Positions 1 through 7,003 of a stretch of 7,206 bases of DNA are shown here, one piece after another. The notes beneath the pieces were generated by a model. The model did no database searches. It saw only the letters and a program-made list of their open reading frames with translations, and was not told the origin of the DNA. Each line of letters begins with the position of its first letter. The first letter of the stretch is position 1. Where the stretch lies: positions 1 to 7,206 of the forward strand of contig JADZAO010000090.1 in NCBI GenBank assembly GCA_020852535.1. Direction: 5' to 3'. The translations under genes and the position numbers were made by a program. The DNA is from Paracoccaceae bacterium. GTDB taxonomy: Bacteria > Pseudomonadota > Alphaproteobacteria > Rhodobacterales > Rhodobacteraceae.

Positions 1-1
1 A

Positions 2-2578
2 ATCAAGCAGATTGACGAAGAAGGCAATGAAGTTTGGAAGCGCTTTGACACCACGCCGGGCCGTCTGCGGCTTGGAAACCTGCTGCCCCTGAATGCTAAG
101 GCACCGTTTGACCTCGTCAACCGTTTGCTGCGCAAAAAGGACGTGCAGGCCGTTATCGATACAGTCTACCGCTACTGCGGCCAGAAAGATTCGGTGATTT
201 TCTGTGACCACATCATGGCTCTCGGTTTCCGTGAAGCTTTCCGTGCCGGTATTTCTTTTGGCAAGGATGACATGCTGATCCCGGATTCCAAATGGACCAT
301 CGTGAATGAAGTTCGCGATCAAGTTAAGGAATTTGAACAGCAGTACATGGACGGTCTGATCACTCAAGGTGAAAAGTACAACAAGGTTGTCGATGCTTGG
401 TCTAAGTGCTCGGACAAAGTGGCGGGCGAGATGATGGCAGAAATTTCGGCGGTTCGTTACGATGATGCGAATGCCGAGAAAGAGCCAAACTCAGTCTACA
501 TGATGTCGCATTCGGGTGCACGGGGTTCGCCGGCCCAGATGAAGCAGTTGGGTGGTATGCGCGGTCTTATGGCCAAGCCGTCGGGTGAGATTATCGAAAC
601 GCCGATTATCTCAAACTTTAAAGAAGGCCTGACTGTTCTTGAATACTTCAACTCGACCCACGGCGCCCGTAAGGGTCTGGCCGATACCGCATTGAAGACC
701 GCAAACTCGGGTTATTTGACCCGCCGTCTGGTTGATGTGGCACAAGACTGCATCGTGCGTTCTTATGACTGCGGTACGGATCGTGCGATTACGGCGGAAG
801 CTGCGGTCAACGATGGTGAAGTGGTACAAACCCTTGCTGATCGTGTGTTGGGCCGTGTTGCCGCCGATGATGTTTTGGTTCCGGGGACAGATGAGGTAAT
901 CGTCGTCGCAGGAGAACTTATTGACGAGCGCCGCGCTGACCTGATCGATCAGGCTGCTGTGCAGGCCATGCGTATTCGTTCACCGTTGACCTGTGAAGCT
1001 GAAGAGGGCGTCTGCGCTATGTGCTACGGGCGTGATCTTGCTCGCGGTACTATGGTGAACGAGGGCGAGGCGGTCGGTATTATCGCCGCGCAATCTATTG
1101 GCGAACCTGGAACGCAGCTGACGATGCGGACCTTCCATATTGGGGGCATCGCGCAAGGCGCTCAGCAGTCGTTCCTTGAAGCCAGCCAAGAGGGTAGGAT
1201 CAAGTTCCGTAATGCCACACTTTTGTCCAACGTTAATGGCGAACAGATTGTGATGGGCAGGAACATGTCGATCGCCATTGTGGATGAAGCAGGCGGCGAA
1301 CGTGCGGTGCATAAGGTGACCTATGGTGCCAAGATCCTCGTTCTTGACGGCGCTGTCGTCAAACGTGGCGCGAAGCTGTTTGAATGGGATCCTTATACCC
1401 TGCCGATTATCGCGGAAAAAGGCGGCGTTGCCCGCTTCATCGATCTGATCTCAGGGATTTCCGTGCGTGAGGATACCGATGATGCGACCGGCATGACACA
1501 GCGTATTGTGTCCGATTGGCGTTCTGCGCTTAAAGGTAACGAGCTGAAGCCTGAAGTTGTCGTGGTGGATCCGGTAACGGGCGAACCAGTGTATGCCGAC
1601 AATGGCAGCCCGATCAGCTACCAGATGTCGGTGGATGCGGTTCTCTCTGTCGAAGACGGTCAGGAGATCCGTCCTGGTGATGTGGTTGCCCGTATCCCGC
1701 GCGAAGGTGCGCGAACCAAGGACATCACTGGTGGTCTGCCGCGTGTGGCTGAACTCTTTGAAGCTCGTCGCCCGAAAGACCATGCGATTATTGCAGAGAT
1801 GGATGGCTATGTCCGCTTCGGCAAAGACTATAAGAACAAGCGCCGCATTACGGTCGAACCCGTCGATGAAACGTTGAAAGCTGTCGAATATATGATCCCC
1901 AAGGGCAAGCACATTCCTGTTCAGGAAGGTGATTTCGTTCAGAAGGGTGATTATATCATGGACGGTAATCCGGCTCCGCACGATATCTTGCGTATTTTGG
2001 GTGTCGAGGCTCTGGCAAATTACATGATCGATGAAGTGCAAGACGTGTATCGCCTACAAGGCGTGAAGATAAACGACAAGCATATCGAAGTGATTGTTCG
2101 CCAGATGCTGCAAAAACTGGAAATTCTCGAAGGTGGTGACACCACGCTCCTCAAAGGGGAACAGGTCGAGAAGATCGAGCTGGACGACGAGAACCGAAAA
2201 GCCCGCAACCGTGGCGGACGCGAGGCCAAGGCGGAACCGGTCCTTCTGGGGATTACGAAGGCGTCCTTACAGACCCGTTCATTCATCTCGGCAGCGTCTT
2301 TCCAAGAAACTACCCGTGTGCTGACCGAAGCTTCTGTTCAGGGTAAGCACGACAAGCTGGTCGGCCTGAAAGAGAACGTTATCGTTGGACGTTTGATCCC
2401 CGCAGGGACTGGTGGTGCCGCGAGCAAGGTGAAGAAGATCGCCTCGGGTCGTGACCAGACGGTCATTGATGCGCGGCGCTCGGAGGGTGAAACCGCCGCA
2501 GCGCTAGCCGCTCCGGTGCCGATGACCGAAATGGAGGAAGTGTTCGGTATGGCCGACACGACCGAAAGCCGCGATTGA
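2..2578 (+). CDS. rpoC: DNA-directed RNA polymerase subunit beta' (C-terminal part, 5' end outside window)
   Basis: This is the large catalytic-clamp subunit of RNA polymerase, cut by the left window edge. The reading frame is open from base 2, and about 858 codons are visible of a family length near 1,400. The catalytic NADFDGD loop lies upstream and is not seen. Visible landmarks, in order: the F-loop and bridge helix (about 510-748, with STHGARKGLADTALKTANSG); the four cysteines of the second zinc site (codons at 770, 992, 1013 and 1022, the last three in C-x6-C-x2-C spacing); the trigger loop (QLTMRTFHIGG, about 1115-1147), with the Met, Arg and His that contact the incoming nucleotide intact; the proteobacterial insertion within the trigger loop; and the C-terminal blocks VYRLQGVKINDKHIEVIVRQ and FISAASFQETTRVLTEA. 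A variable acidic tail ends in TGA. The identification is secure. No frameshift or missing key residue is seen. Confidence 0.99.
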   Translation: MKQIDEEGNEVWKRFDTTPGRLRLGNLLPLNAKAPFDLVNRLLRKKDVQAVIDTVYRYCGQKDSVIFCDHIMALGFREAFRAGISFGKDDMLIPDSKWTIVNEVRDQVKEFEQQYMDGLITQGEKYNKVVDAWSKCSDKVAGEMMAEISAVRYDDANAEKEPNSVYMMSHSGARGSPAQMKQLGGMRGLMAKPSGEIIETPIISNFKEGLTVLEYFNSTHGARKGLADTALKTANSGYLTRRLVDVAQDCIVRSYDCGTDRAITAEAAVNDGEVVQTLADRVLGRVAADDVLVPGTDEVIVVAGELIDERRADLIDQAAVQAMRIRSPLTCEAEEGVCAMCYGRDLARGTMVNEGEAVGIIAAQSIGEPGTQLTMRTFHIGGIAQGAQQSFLEASQEGRIKFRNATLLSNVNGEQIVMGRNMSIAIVDEAGGERAVHKVTYGAKILVLDGAVVKRGAKLFEWDPYTLPIIAEKGGVARFIDLISGISVREDTDDATGMTQRIVSDWRSALKGNELKPEVVVVDPVTGEPVYADNGSPISYQMSVDAVLSVEDGQEIRPGDVVARIPREGARTKDITGGLPRVAELFEARRPKDHAIIAEMDGYVRFGKDYKNKRRITVEPVDETLKAVEYMIPKGKHIPVQEGDFVQKGDYIMDGNPAPHDILRILGVEALANYMIDEVQDVYRLQGVKINDKHIEVIVRQMLQKLEILEGGDTTLLKGEQVEKIELDDENRKARNRGGREAKAEPVLLGITKASLQTRSFISAASFQETTRVLTEASVQGKHDKLVGLKENVIVGRLIPAGTGGAASKVKKIASGRDQTVIDARRSEGETAAALAAPVPMTEMEEVFGMADTTESRD

Positions 2579-2597
2579 TCGCAGCCAAAAAATGACG

Positions 2598-2633
2598 AAG
2601 GGCCGTCGTAGCGATACGGCGGCCCTTTTTCTT
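2598..2633 (+). terminator. Rho-independent terminator of the rpoB-rpoC transcript
   Basis: An 11-bp stem pairs 2600-2610 with 2615-2625. It has one internal T-G wobble and a four-base GCGA loop, which fits the stable GNRA class. Two further A-T pairs extend its base (2598-2599 with 2626-2627). A TTTTTCTTT tract follows directly. It begins 20 bases after the rpoC stop, the usual place for an operon-end terminator. It separates rpoC transcription from the phosphatase gene and the str operon downstream. Confidence 0.93.
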
Positions 2634-3002
2634 TGCAGAGGATGCTGCTCTTTTTAAATCACATACACCTTTAGCCGCACGCACTTTTTAAGCGTGACGA
2701 TCGACAGGTTGCTCATATCGATGTCACACATCGCGGGCGCGTGACGATCAAACTACATTAATTTCCAGTGTGCGATGGTCGGAATTGTTGACCTTTTCGG
2801 CGTGATATTCTTGCTGATCTGTTTTTAAGAAGATAGGAAAGTAACCTGAGCATTTATGCGGTGCCGCTAAAGGGGCATCTGGTGAATCATTATGAACAAA
2901 ATTATGTTTTGTCGTTCGATGTGACGGATAAGGTTCTTTTCATAGGGGGGTGCCCCAATTCCGGGGCCGAGAGATTGAGTTTGGATACCAAAACCGGAGT
3001 TT
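2634..3002. other. Intergenic region without a convincing gene, probably holding the PAP2 gene's control signals
   Basis: These 369 bases separate the rpoC terminator from the phosphatase gene. The base composition is visibly more AT-rich than the flanking genes. T(5)AA tracts occur near 2651, 2685 and 2822. Short direct and inverted repeats sit at 2692-2749. A TTGACC at 2788-2793 could be a -35 element, but no good -10 lies 16-18 bases downstream, so I do not call a promoter. A small hairpin (GCCCC at 2952-2956 with GGGGC at 2963-2967, six-base loop) lies just upstream of the PAP2 start and may be in its 5' untranslated region. Short open frames here lack good ribosome binding sites and recognisable protein features. 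Confidence 0.6.
2692..2749. promoter_or_regulatory. Cluster of short direct and inverted repeats, possible regulator binding sites
   Basis: The 11-mer GCGTGACGATC occurs exactly at 2692-2702 and again at 2739-2749, with start points 47 bases apart. Between them, 2719-2733 is a perfect inverted repeat, CGATGT-CAC-ACATCG. The spacing and dyad symmetry look like an operator array for a DNA-binding protein, placed between the rpoC terminator and the PAP2 gene. The regulator is not identifiable from sequence alone, and chance cannot be excluded for repeats this short. Confidence 0.3.
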
Positions 3003-3737
3003 ATGCCAAATTTGGATCCTTTGTCGTCGATGCGGTTTGTTTCTATGCGCGTTGATCTTCCCGCCCCGTTGGCTGTTGCTCTGGCTTCGACGATGGTCAT
3101 GCTGCCCTTTGTTTTGGTGCCGTCCCTCGACATTTTTGTGTCGGGGCTTTTCTTCGATGGCAGAGGGTGGATGGGCGGTGCGCTGTCAGAAACCTTCCGC
3201 TTTATTTTCTGGCGGTTGTCGGGGTTGGTACTTTTTTCTGCTTTCGTGTTCTGGGTTGCTTCTCTGGTCCGCAAGAGGAGCACATTCGGTGGGTCGGCTC
3301 GCTTTTGGGGGCTTATCGTGCTGGTCTATGTACTCGGCCCAGGATTGGTGGCGGATGGTCTGCTTAAACGGTTCTGGGGCCGCGCCCGCCCTGCTGATGT
3401 TACAGACTTTGGTGGCACGCTCAATTTCACCCCGCCCTGGATGCCTTCGGACCAGTGTCTTTTTAATTGTTCATTTGTATCGGGTGAAGTGTCGGGGTCC
3501 ACTGCAACTGCCATTTCCCTGCTGCTTGTCCTTGAGCTGTGGCGCATGCGGGTCACGCCGTTCGTTTATAGCCTGCTGGCCTTGCTTTCGCTGGCGCTGC
3601 CGCTGATGTCGGCGTTGCAACGTATGGCTTCGGGGCGACATTTTCTTTCGGATGTGATTTTTGCCGCGCTCTCCGTTTTGTTTGCCGCTAGCCTTTTGCG
3701 CGTGCTCTTGTTCGGGCGTGATAGTCCCGTCGAATAA
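3003..3737 (+). CDS. PAP2-superfamily membrane phosphatase with a variant second motif
   Basis: A 244-residue polytopic membrane protein of the PAP2 (type 2 phosphatidic acid phosphatase) superfamily, whose members dephosphorylate lipid phosphates such as undecaprenyl diphosphate, lipid A or phosphatidate. About six hydrophobic segments are visible (near 22-50, 73-90, 101-121, 166-180, 186-206 and 214-237). Motif 1 is intact (K122, then R129-P130 in the K-x6-RP pattern). Motif 3 is intact (R207-x5-H213-x3-D217, within RMASGRHFLSD), giving the expected nucleophile histidine and its aspartate. Motif 2, normally PSGH, reads VSGE at 159-162, so glutamate replaces the proton-donor histidine. Cys152 and Cys156 lie just before it. 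The ATG at 3003 is the first start after an in-frame stop; GGAG at 2996-2999 is only three bases away, so Met10 or Met15 remain possible starts. The gene lies between rpoC and rpsL without shared function. No terminator follows it. The substrate is unknown. Confidence 0.85.
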   Translation: MPNLDPLSSMRFVSMRVDLPAPLAVALASTMVMLPFVLVPSLDIFVSGLFFDGRGWMGGALSETFRFIFWRLSGLVLFSAFVFWVASLVRKRSTFGGSARFWGLIVLVYVLGPGLVADGLLKRFWGRARPADVTDFGGTLNFTPPWMPSDQCLFNCSFVSGEVSGSTATAISLLLVLELWRMRVTPFVYSLLALLSLALPLMSALQRMASGRHFLSDVIFAALSVLFAASLLRVLLFGRDSPVE

Positions 3738-3760
3738 AGACCAGCGGCCAAGAGCGCCCG

Positions 3761-3789
3761 TTGACAACCCCTGCGACTCCCCCTATACG
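3761..3789 (+). promoter_or_regulatory. Probable sigma-70-type promoter of the rpsL-rpsG-fusA-tuf operon
   Basis: A perfect -35 hexamer TTGACA (3761-3766) is followed by a 17-base spacer and a TATACG -10 element (3784-3789, four of six consensus bases). The C-rich run just before the -10 recalls strong alphaproteobacterial promoters of rRNA and ribosomal protein genes. The predicted transcript start is near 3796, giving a leader of about 218 bases before rpsL. The -35 begins 23 bases after the PAP2 stop codon. An 11-base dyad, ACCGT-A-ACGGT (3809-3819), lies about 14 bases downstream of the predicted start and could be a small operator. Confidence 0.75.
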
Positions 3790-3795
3790 CCCGCT

Positions 3796-4013
3796 ACCTC
3801 GTCTTGCGACCGTAACGGTTTTGCTGATTTGGTGCTTAAAATTGAGTGGTTATGATCCGGGCCCCTGCGCCCCGATCCTCTGAAATTAGATCGCGTCGTC
3901 CCTGCGTAGGGGGCGTATGCGGTTTTGGTGTTTTGTGGTGTGCACAAGGCACCGTCGAGAAGTAGTGCACTGGGTTCGGTGCGAGTATTGACAGCGCAAC
4001 ACGGGGAACGTGA
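3796..4013 (+). promoter_or_regulatory. Long 5' leader of the rpsL operon with possible alternative hairpins
   Basis: About 218 bases lie between the predicted transcript start and the rpsL ATG. GTGCAC occurs at 3940-3945 and 3965-3970. GCACC at 3949-3953 can pair with GGTGT at 3937-3941 (one wobble pair) or with GGTGC at 3978-3982, and these choices exclude each other. GCACT at 3967-3971 can also pair with 3978-3982. CCCCG at 3870-3874 could pair with CGGGG at 4002-4006, which includes the rpsL ribosome binding site. No U-rich intrinsic terminator is present, so any control would more likely act on translation or RNA stability than by attenuation. The pairings were found by eye and the regulatory role is inferred. 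Confidence 0.4.
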
Positions 4014-4385
4014 ATGCCAACTATTCAACAGCTAATCCGCAAACCGCGGGAGGCGAAAGTACGACGCTCCAAGTCGCAGCACTTGGAATCTTGTCCGCAG
4101 AAGCGTGGTGTTTGCACTCGAGTCTACACTACCACTCCGAAGAAGCCGAACTCCGCTATGCGTAAAGTCGCCAAGGTGCGTCTGACGAATGGCTTCGAAG
4201 TTATCAGTTATATTCCGGGCGAAAAGCACAACCTTCAGGAACACTCTGTTGTTCTTATCCGTGGTGGTCGCGTGAAAGACCTTCCTGGTGTGCGTTACCA
4301 TATTCTGCGCGGCGTTTTGGACACCCAAGGTGTCAAAGAACGTCGTCAGCGTCGTTCGAAATACGGCGCCAAGCGTCCGAAGTGA
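4014..4385 (+). CDS. rpsL: 30S ribosomal protein S12
   Basis: S12 sits at the decoding centre of the 30S subunit and helps control translational accuracy. At 123 residues it is full length for the family. The central block TTTPKKPNSAMRKVAKVRLT and the loop GGRVKDLPGVRYH are nearly invariant among bacteria. The two lysines where substitutions commonly cause streptomycin resistance (K43 and K88) are the usual wild-type residues. Asp89, the site methylthiolated in many bacteria, is present. The N-terminal stretch, including SKSQHLESCPQKRGVC, favours Rhodobacterales. GGGGA at 4003-4007, six bases before the ATG, is a good ribosome binding site. This is the first gene of the str operon here; its stop is 11 bases before rpsG. 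Confidence 0.99.
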   Translation: MPTIQQLIRKPREAKVRRSKSQHLESCPQKRGVCTRVYTTTPKKPNSAMRKVAKVRLTNGFEVISYIPGEKHNLQEHSVVLIRGGRVKDLPGVRYHILRGVLDTQGVKERRQRRSKYGAKRPK

Positions 4386-4396
4386 GGAATTAGAGC

Positions 4397-4867
4397 ATGT
4401 CACGTCGTCACGCCGCTGAAAAACGCGAAATCCTGCCCGACGCCAAGTATGGTGACCGGGTTTTGACTAAGTTTATGAACAACTTGATGCTTGATGGGAA
4501 AAAGTCCGTCGCTGAATCGATTGTTTACGGTGCCCTGTCTCGTGTTGAGCAGCGCCTCAAGCGCCAGCCGATTGACGCTTTCCACGAAGCGCTGGAAAAT
4601 GTTAAACCTTCCGTCGAAGTACGTTCGCGCCGCGTCGGTGGTGCGACCTATCAGGTTCCCGTCGAAGTTCGCACTGAGCGTCGTGAGGCGCTCGCGATCC
4701 GTTGGCTCATCATCGCTGCTCGCAAGCGCAATGAGAACACTATGGAAGAGCGTCTTGCCGCAGAGCTGGCGGATGCGGTTAACAACCGCGGCACGGCTGT
4801 GAAGAAGCGTGAAGACACTCACAAGATGGCCGACGCGAACAAAGCGTTCAGCCATTATCGCTGGTAA
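4397..4867 (+). CDS. rpsG: 30S ribosomal protein S7
   Basis: S7 starts assembly of the 3' domain of 16S rRNA and lines the exit site for tRNA and mRNA. The 156-residue length is typical for the family. Recognisable blocks are KFMNNLMLDGKKSVAE (25-40), the beta-hairpin VEVRSRRVGGATYQVPVEV (73-91) that reaches toward the exit site, the RREALAIRWLI helix, and the C-terminal HKMADANKAFSHYRW. Its ribosome binding site GAGGA (4384-4388) overlaps the rpsL stop codon and sits eight bases before the ATG, so translation of the two genes is probably coupled. In E. coli, S7 represses its operon by binding a roughly 100-base rpsL-rpsG spacer; here that spacer is only 11 bases, so such a site cannot lie there. 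Confidence 0.99.
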   Translation: MSRRHAAEKREILPDAKYGDRVLTKFMNNLMLDGKKSVAESIVYGALSRVEQRLKRQPIDAFHEALENVKPSVEVRSRRVGGATYQVPVEVRTERREALAIRWLIIAARKRNENTMEERLAAELADAVNNRGTAVKKREDTHKMADANKAFSHYRW

Positions 4868-4876
4868 GGGATCACC

Positions 4877-7003
4877 ATGGCACGTGACTATCCGCTTGAT
4901 CGCTACCGTAACTTCGGAATCATTGCCCACATTGATGCAGGCAAGACGACGACTTCGGAACGTATCCTTTATTATACCGGCAAGTCTCACAAGATTGGCG
5001 AAGTCCATGATGGCGCTGCTACGATGGACTGGATGGAACAAGAACAGGAACGCGGTATTACGATTACCTCGGCGGCTACGACTACTTTCTGGAACCGTCA
5101 GGTTGATTCGAATGCCGGTCTTGGCGATAAATCTACTAAGTATCGTTTCAATATCATTGATACTCCCGGCCACGTCGACTTTACGATCGAAGTCGAACGT
5201 TCGCTTGCGGTGCTTGATGGCGCTGTGGTTTTGCTCGACGGCAATGCCGGTGTAGAACCCCAGACTGAAACTGTGTGGCGTCAGGCCGACCGCTATAAGG
5301 TTCCGCGGATTGTGTTCGTCAACAAGATGGACAAGACCGGTGCCGATTTCTTTAACTGCGTCAGGATGATCAAGGATCGCACCGGCGCGCACGCCGTTCC
5401 GATCGTTCTACCGATCGGTGCCGAAGAAAAGCTTGAAGGCATCGTCGATCTTGTGACCATGGAAGAGTGGGTCTACCAAGGTGAAGATCTTGGTGCCTCG
5501 TGGGTTCGCCAGCCGATTCGCGCCGACCTCCAAGACGCCGCAGCCGAATGGCGCATGAATCTGATCGAAACCGCTGTCGGTCAGGACGATGCCGCGATGG
5601 AGGCGTATCTTGAAGGCAATGAGCCCGATGCAGAAACTCTGCGTGCATTGATCCGTAAGGGTACGCTCGCTATCGACTTCATTCCCGTGTTGGCCGGTTC
5701 TTCGTTTAAAAACAAGGGTGTTCAGCCTCTTTTGAACGCCGTGATTGATTATCTGCCTTCGCCGCTCGATGTGCCGCCCTATATGGGATTTGCTCCGGGT
5801 GATGAGACAGAAACTCGTAACATTGCGCGTTCGGCAGATGACGATCAGCCCTTCTCGGCGCTGGCCTTTAAAATCATGAACGACCCCTTCGTTGGTTCGT
5901 TGACCTTTACTCGCATCTATTCTGGCAAATTAGCCAAGGGCGACGGTATGTTGAACGCGACCAAACAGCGTAAAGAGCGAGTTGGCCGTATGATGATGAT
6001 GCACGCCATTGAGCGTGAGGAAATCTCGGAAGCTTTCGCGGGGGACATCATTGCGCTCGGCGGATTGAAGGAAACTACCACAGGTGACACGCTCTGTGAT
6101 CCTGCGGCTCCTGTTGTTCTTGAAACCATGACCTTTCCGGTCCCAGTTATCGAAATCGCCGTGGAGCCCAAGACTAAGGCCGATCAGGAAAAGATGGGTA
6201 TCGCTTTGGCCCGGCTGGCTGCTGAAGATCCTTCTTTCCGCGTGGAAACTGATATCGAAAGCGGCCAGACTATCATGAAGGGTATGGGCGAACTTCACCT
6301 TGACATTCTCGTCGATCGTATGCGTCGTGAATTCAAGGTCGAAGCAAATATTGGTGCTCCGCAAGTGGCTTACCGTGAGACGATTTCGCGCGAGCACGAG
6401 ATCGATTATACTCACAAGAAGCAGACTGGTGGTACGGGCCAGTTCGCTCGCGGTAAATTGGTCATTACCCCTACGGAACCGGGCGAGGGCTACTCGTTTG
6501 AATCCAAAGTGGTCGGCGGTTCCGTCCCTAAGGAATACATCCCCGGCGTTGAAAAAGGTATTAAGTCCGTTATGGACTCGGGCCCGCTTGCAGGCTTTCC
6601 GGTGATCGACTTTAAGGTGCAGCTGATTGATGGTGCGTTCCATGATGTTGACTCATCGGTTCTCGCTTTTGAAATAGCCTCGCGCGGCGCGATGCGTGAA
6701 GGTCTGAAAAAAGCTGGTGCAAAATTGCTTGAGCCGATTATGAAAGTTGAAGTTGTAACCCCGGAAGAATACACTGGTGGTGTTATCGGCGATTTGACTT
6801 CGCGTCGGGGCATGGTCACAGGACAGGACAGCCGTGGCAACGCGAATGTCATTTCAAGTATGGTTCCGCTTGCAAACATGTTCGGCTACATCAACACGCT
6901 GCGCTCAATGACTTCGGGTCGTGCCGTGTTTTCGATGGAATTCGATCATTATGACGCGGTCCCGCAGAACATCTCAGACGAGATCCAAAAGAAATACGCT
7001 TGA
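4877..7003 (+). CDS. fusA: Elongation factor G (translocase GTPase)
   Basis: EF-G is the cytosolic GTPase that drives tRNA-mRNA translocation and, with the recycling factor, splits ribosomes. The 708-residue protein is complete. The GTPase motifs are intact: G1 AHIDAGKT (17-24), G2 RGITITSA (59-66), G3 DTPGH (95-99), G4 NKMD (149-152) and a G5-type AGSSFKNKG (273-281). Domain III (KGMGELHLDI, 468-477) and domain IV (HDVDSSVLAFE, 589-599) follow; His589 matches the decoding-site histidine of E. coli EF-G by position. Domain V ends with MFGYINTLRSMTSGRA. The stretch before G3 (about 73-90) is some seven residues longer than in E. coli, probably a lineage variant. AAGGG at 4866-4870, six bases before the ATG, overlaps the rpsG stop. 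It is co-transcribed with rpsL and rpsG. Confidence 0.99.
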   Translation: MARDYPLDRYRNFGIIAHIDAGKTTTSERILYYTGKSHKIGEVHDGAATMDWMEQEQERGITITSAATTTFWNRQVDSNAGLGDKSTKYRFNIIDTPGHVDFTIEVERSLAVLDGAVVLLDGNAGVEPQTETVWRQADRYKVPRIVFVNKMDKTGADFFNCVRMIKDRTGAHAVPIVLPIGAEEKLEGIVDLVTMEEWVYQGEDLGASWVRQPIRADLQDAAAEWRMNLIETAVGQDDAAMEAYLEGNEPDAETLRALIRKGTLAIDFIPVLAGSSFKNKGVQPLLNAVIDYLPSPLDVPPYMGFAPGDETETRNIARSADDDQPFSALAFKIMNDPFVGSLTFTRIYSGKLAKGDGMLNATKQRKERVGRMMMMHAIEREEISEAFAGDIIALGGLKETTTGDTLCDPAAPVVLETMTFPVPVIEIAVEPKTKADQEKMGIALARLAAEDPSFRVETDIESGQTIMKGMGELHLDILVDRMRREFKVEANIGAPQVAYRETISREHEIDYTHKKQTGGTGQFARGKLVITPTEPGEGYSFESKVVGGSVPKEYIPGVEKGIKSVMDSGPLAGFPVIDFKVQLIDGAFHDVDSSVLAFEIASRGAMREGLKKAGAKLLEPIMKVEVVTPEEYTGGVIGDLTSRRGMVTGQDSRGNANVISSMVPLANMFGYINTLRSMTSGRAVFSMEFDHYDAVPQNISDEIQKKYA

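Noticed and set aside
1451..2041. 196-codon open frame on the minus strand within rpoC
   Set aside because: It is a shadow of the conserved beta' coding sequence without independent signals.
2788..2793. TTGACC as a -35 element for the PAP2 gene
   Set aside because: The bases 16-18 positions downstream do not resemble a -10 hexamer, so no promoter is called.
2861..3055. 64-codon plus-strand frame starting at GTG just before, and overlapping, the PAP2 start
   Set aside because: It has no well-placed ribosome binding site and no recognisable motif, and it overlaps the PAP2 gene by over 50 bases in another frame. A small leader peptide cannot be excluded but is unsupported.
3988..3993. A second perfect TTGACA just upstream of rpsL
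   Set aside because: The matching -10 position (about 4010-4016) would fall on the rpsL start codon and reads GTGAAT or TGAATG, not a -10 element. The promoter at 3761-3789 has correct spacing and a plausible -10.
4014..4385. A streptomycin-resistance allele of rpsL
   Set aside because: The usual substitution sites K43 and K88 are both lysine, the sensitive wild-type state.
4400..5392. 330-codon open frame on the minus strand, opposite rpsG and the start of fusA
   Set aside because: It lies entirely antisense to two highly conserved, codon-biased genes, where strong codon bias commonly clears stops from a complementary frame. Its translation shows no recognisable domain.
5930..6643. 237-codon open frame on the minus strand within fusA
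   Set aside because: It is antisense to the middle of EF-G, has no family features, and is the same codon-bias effect.
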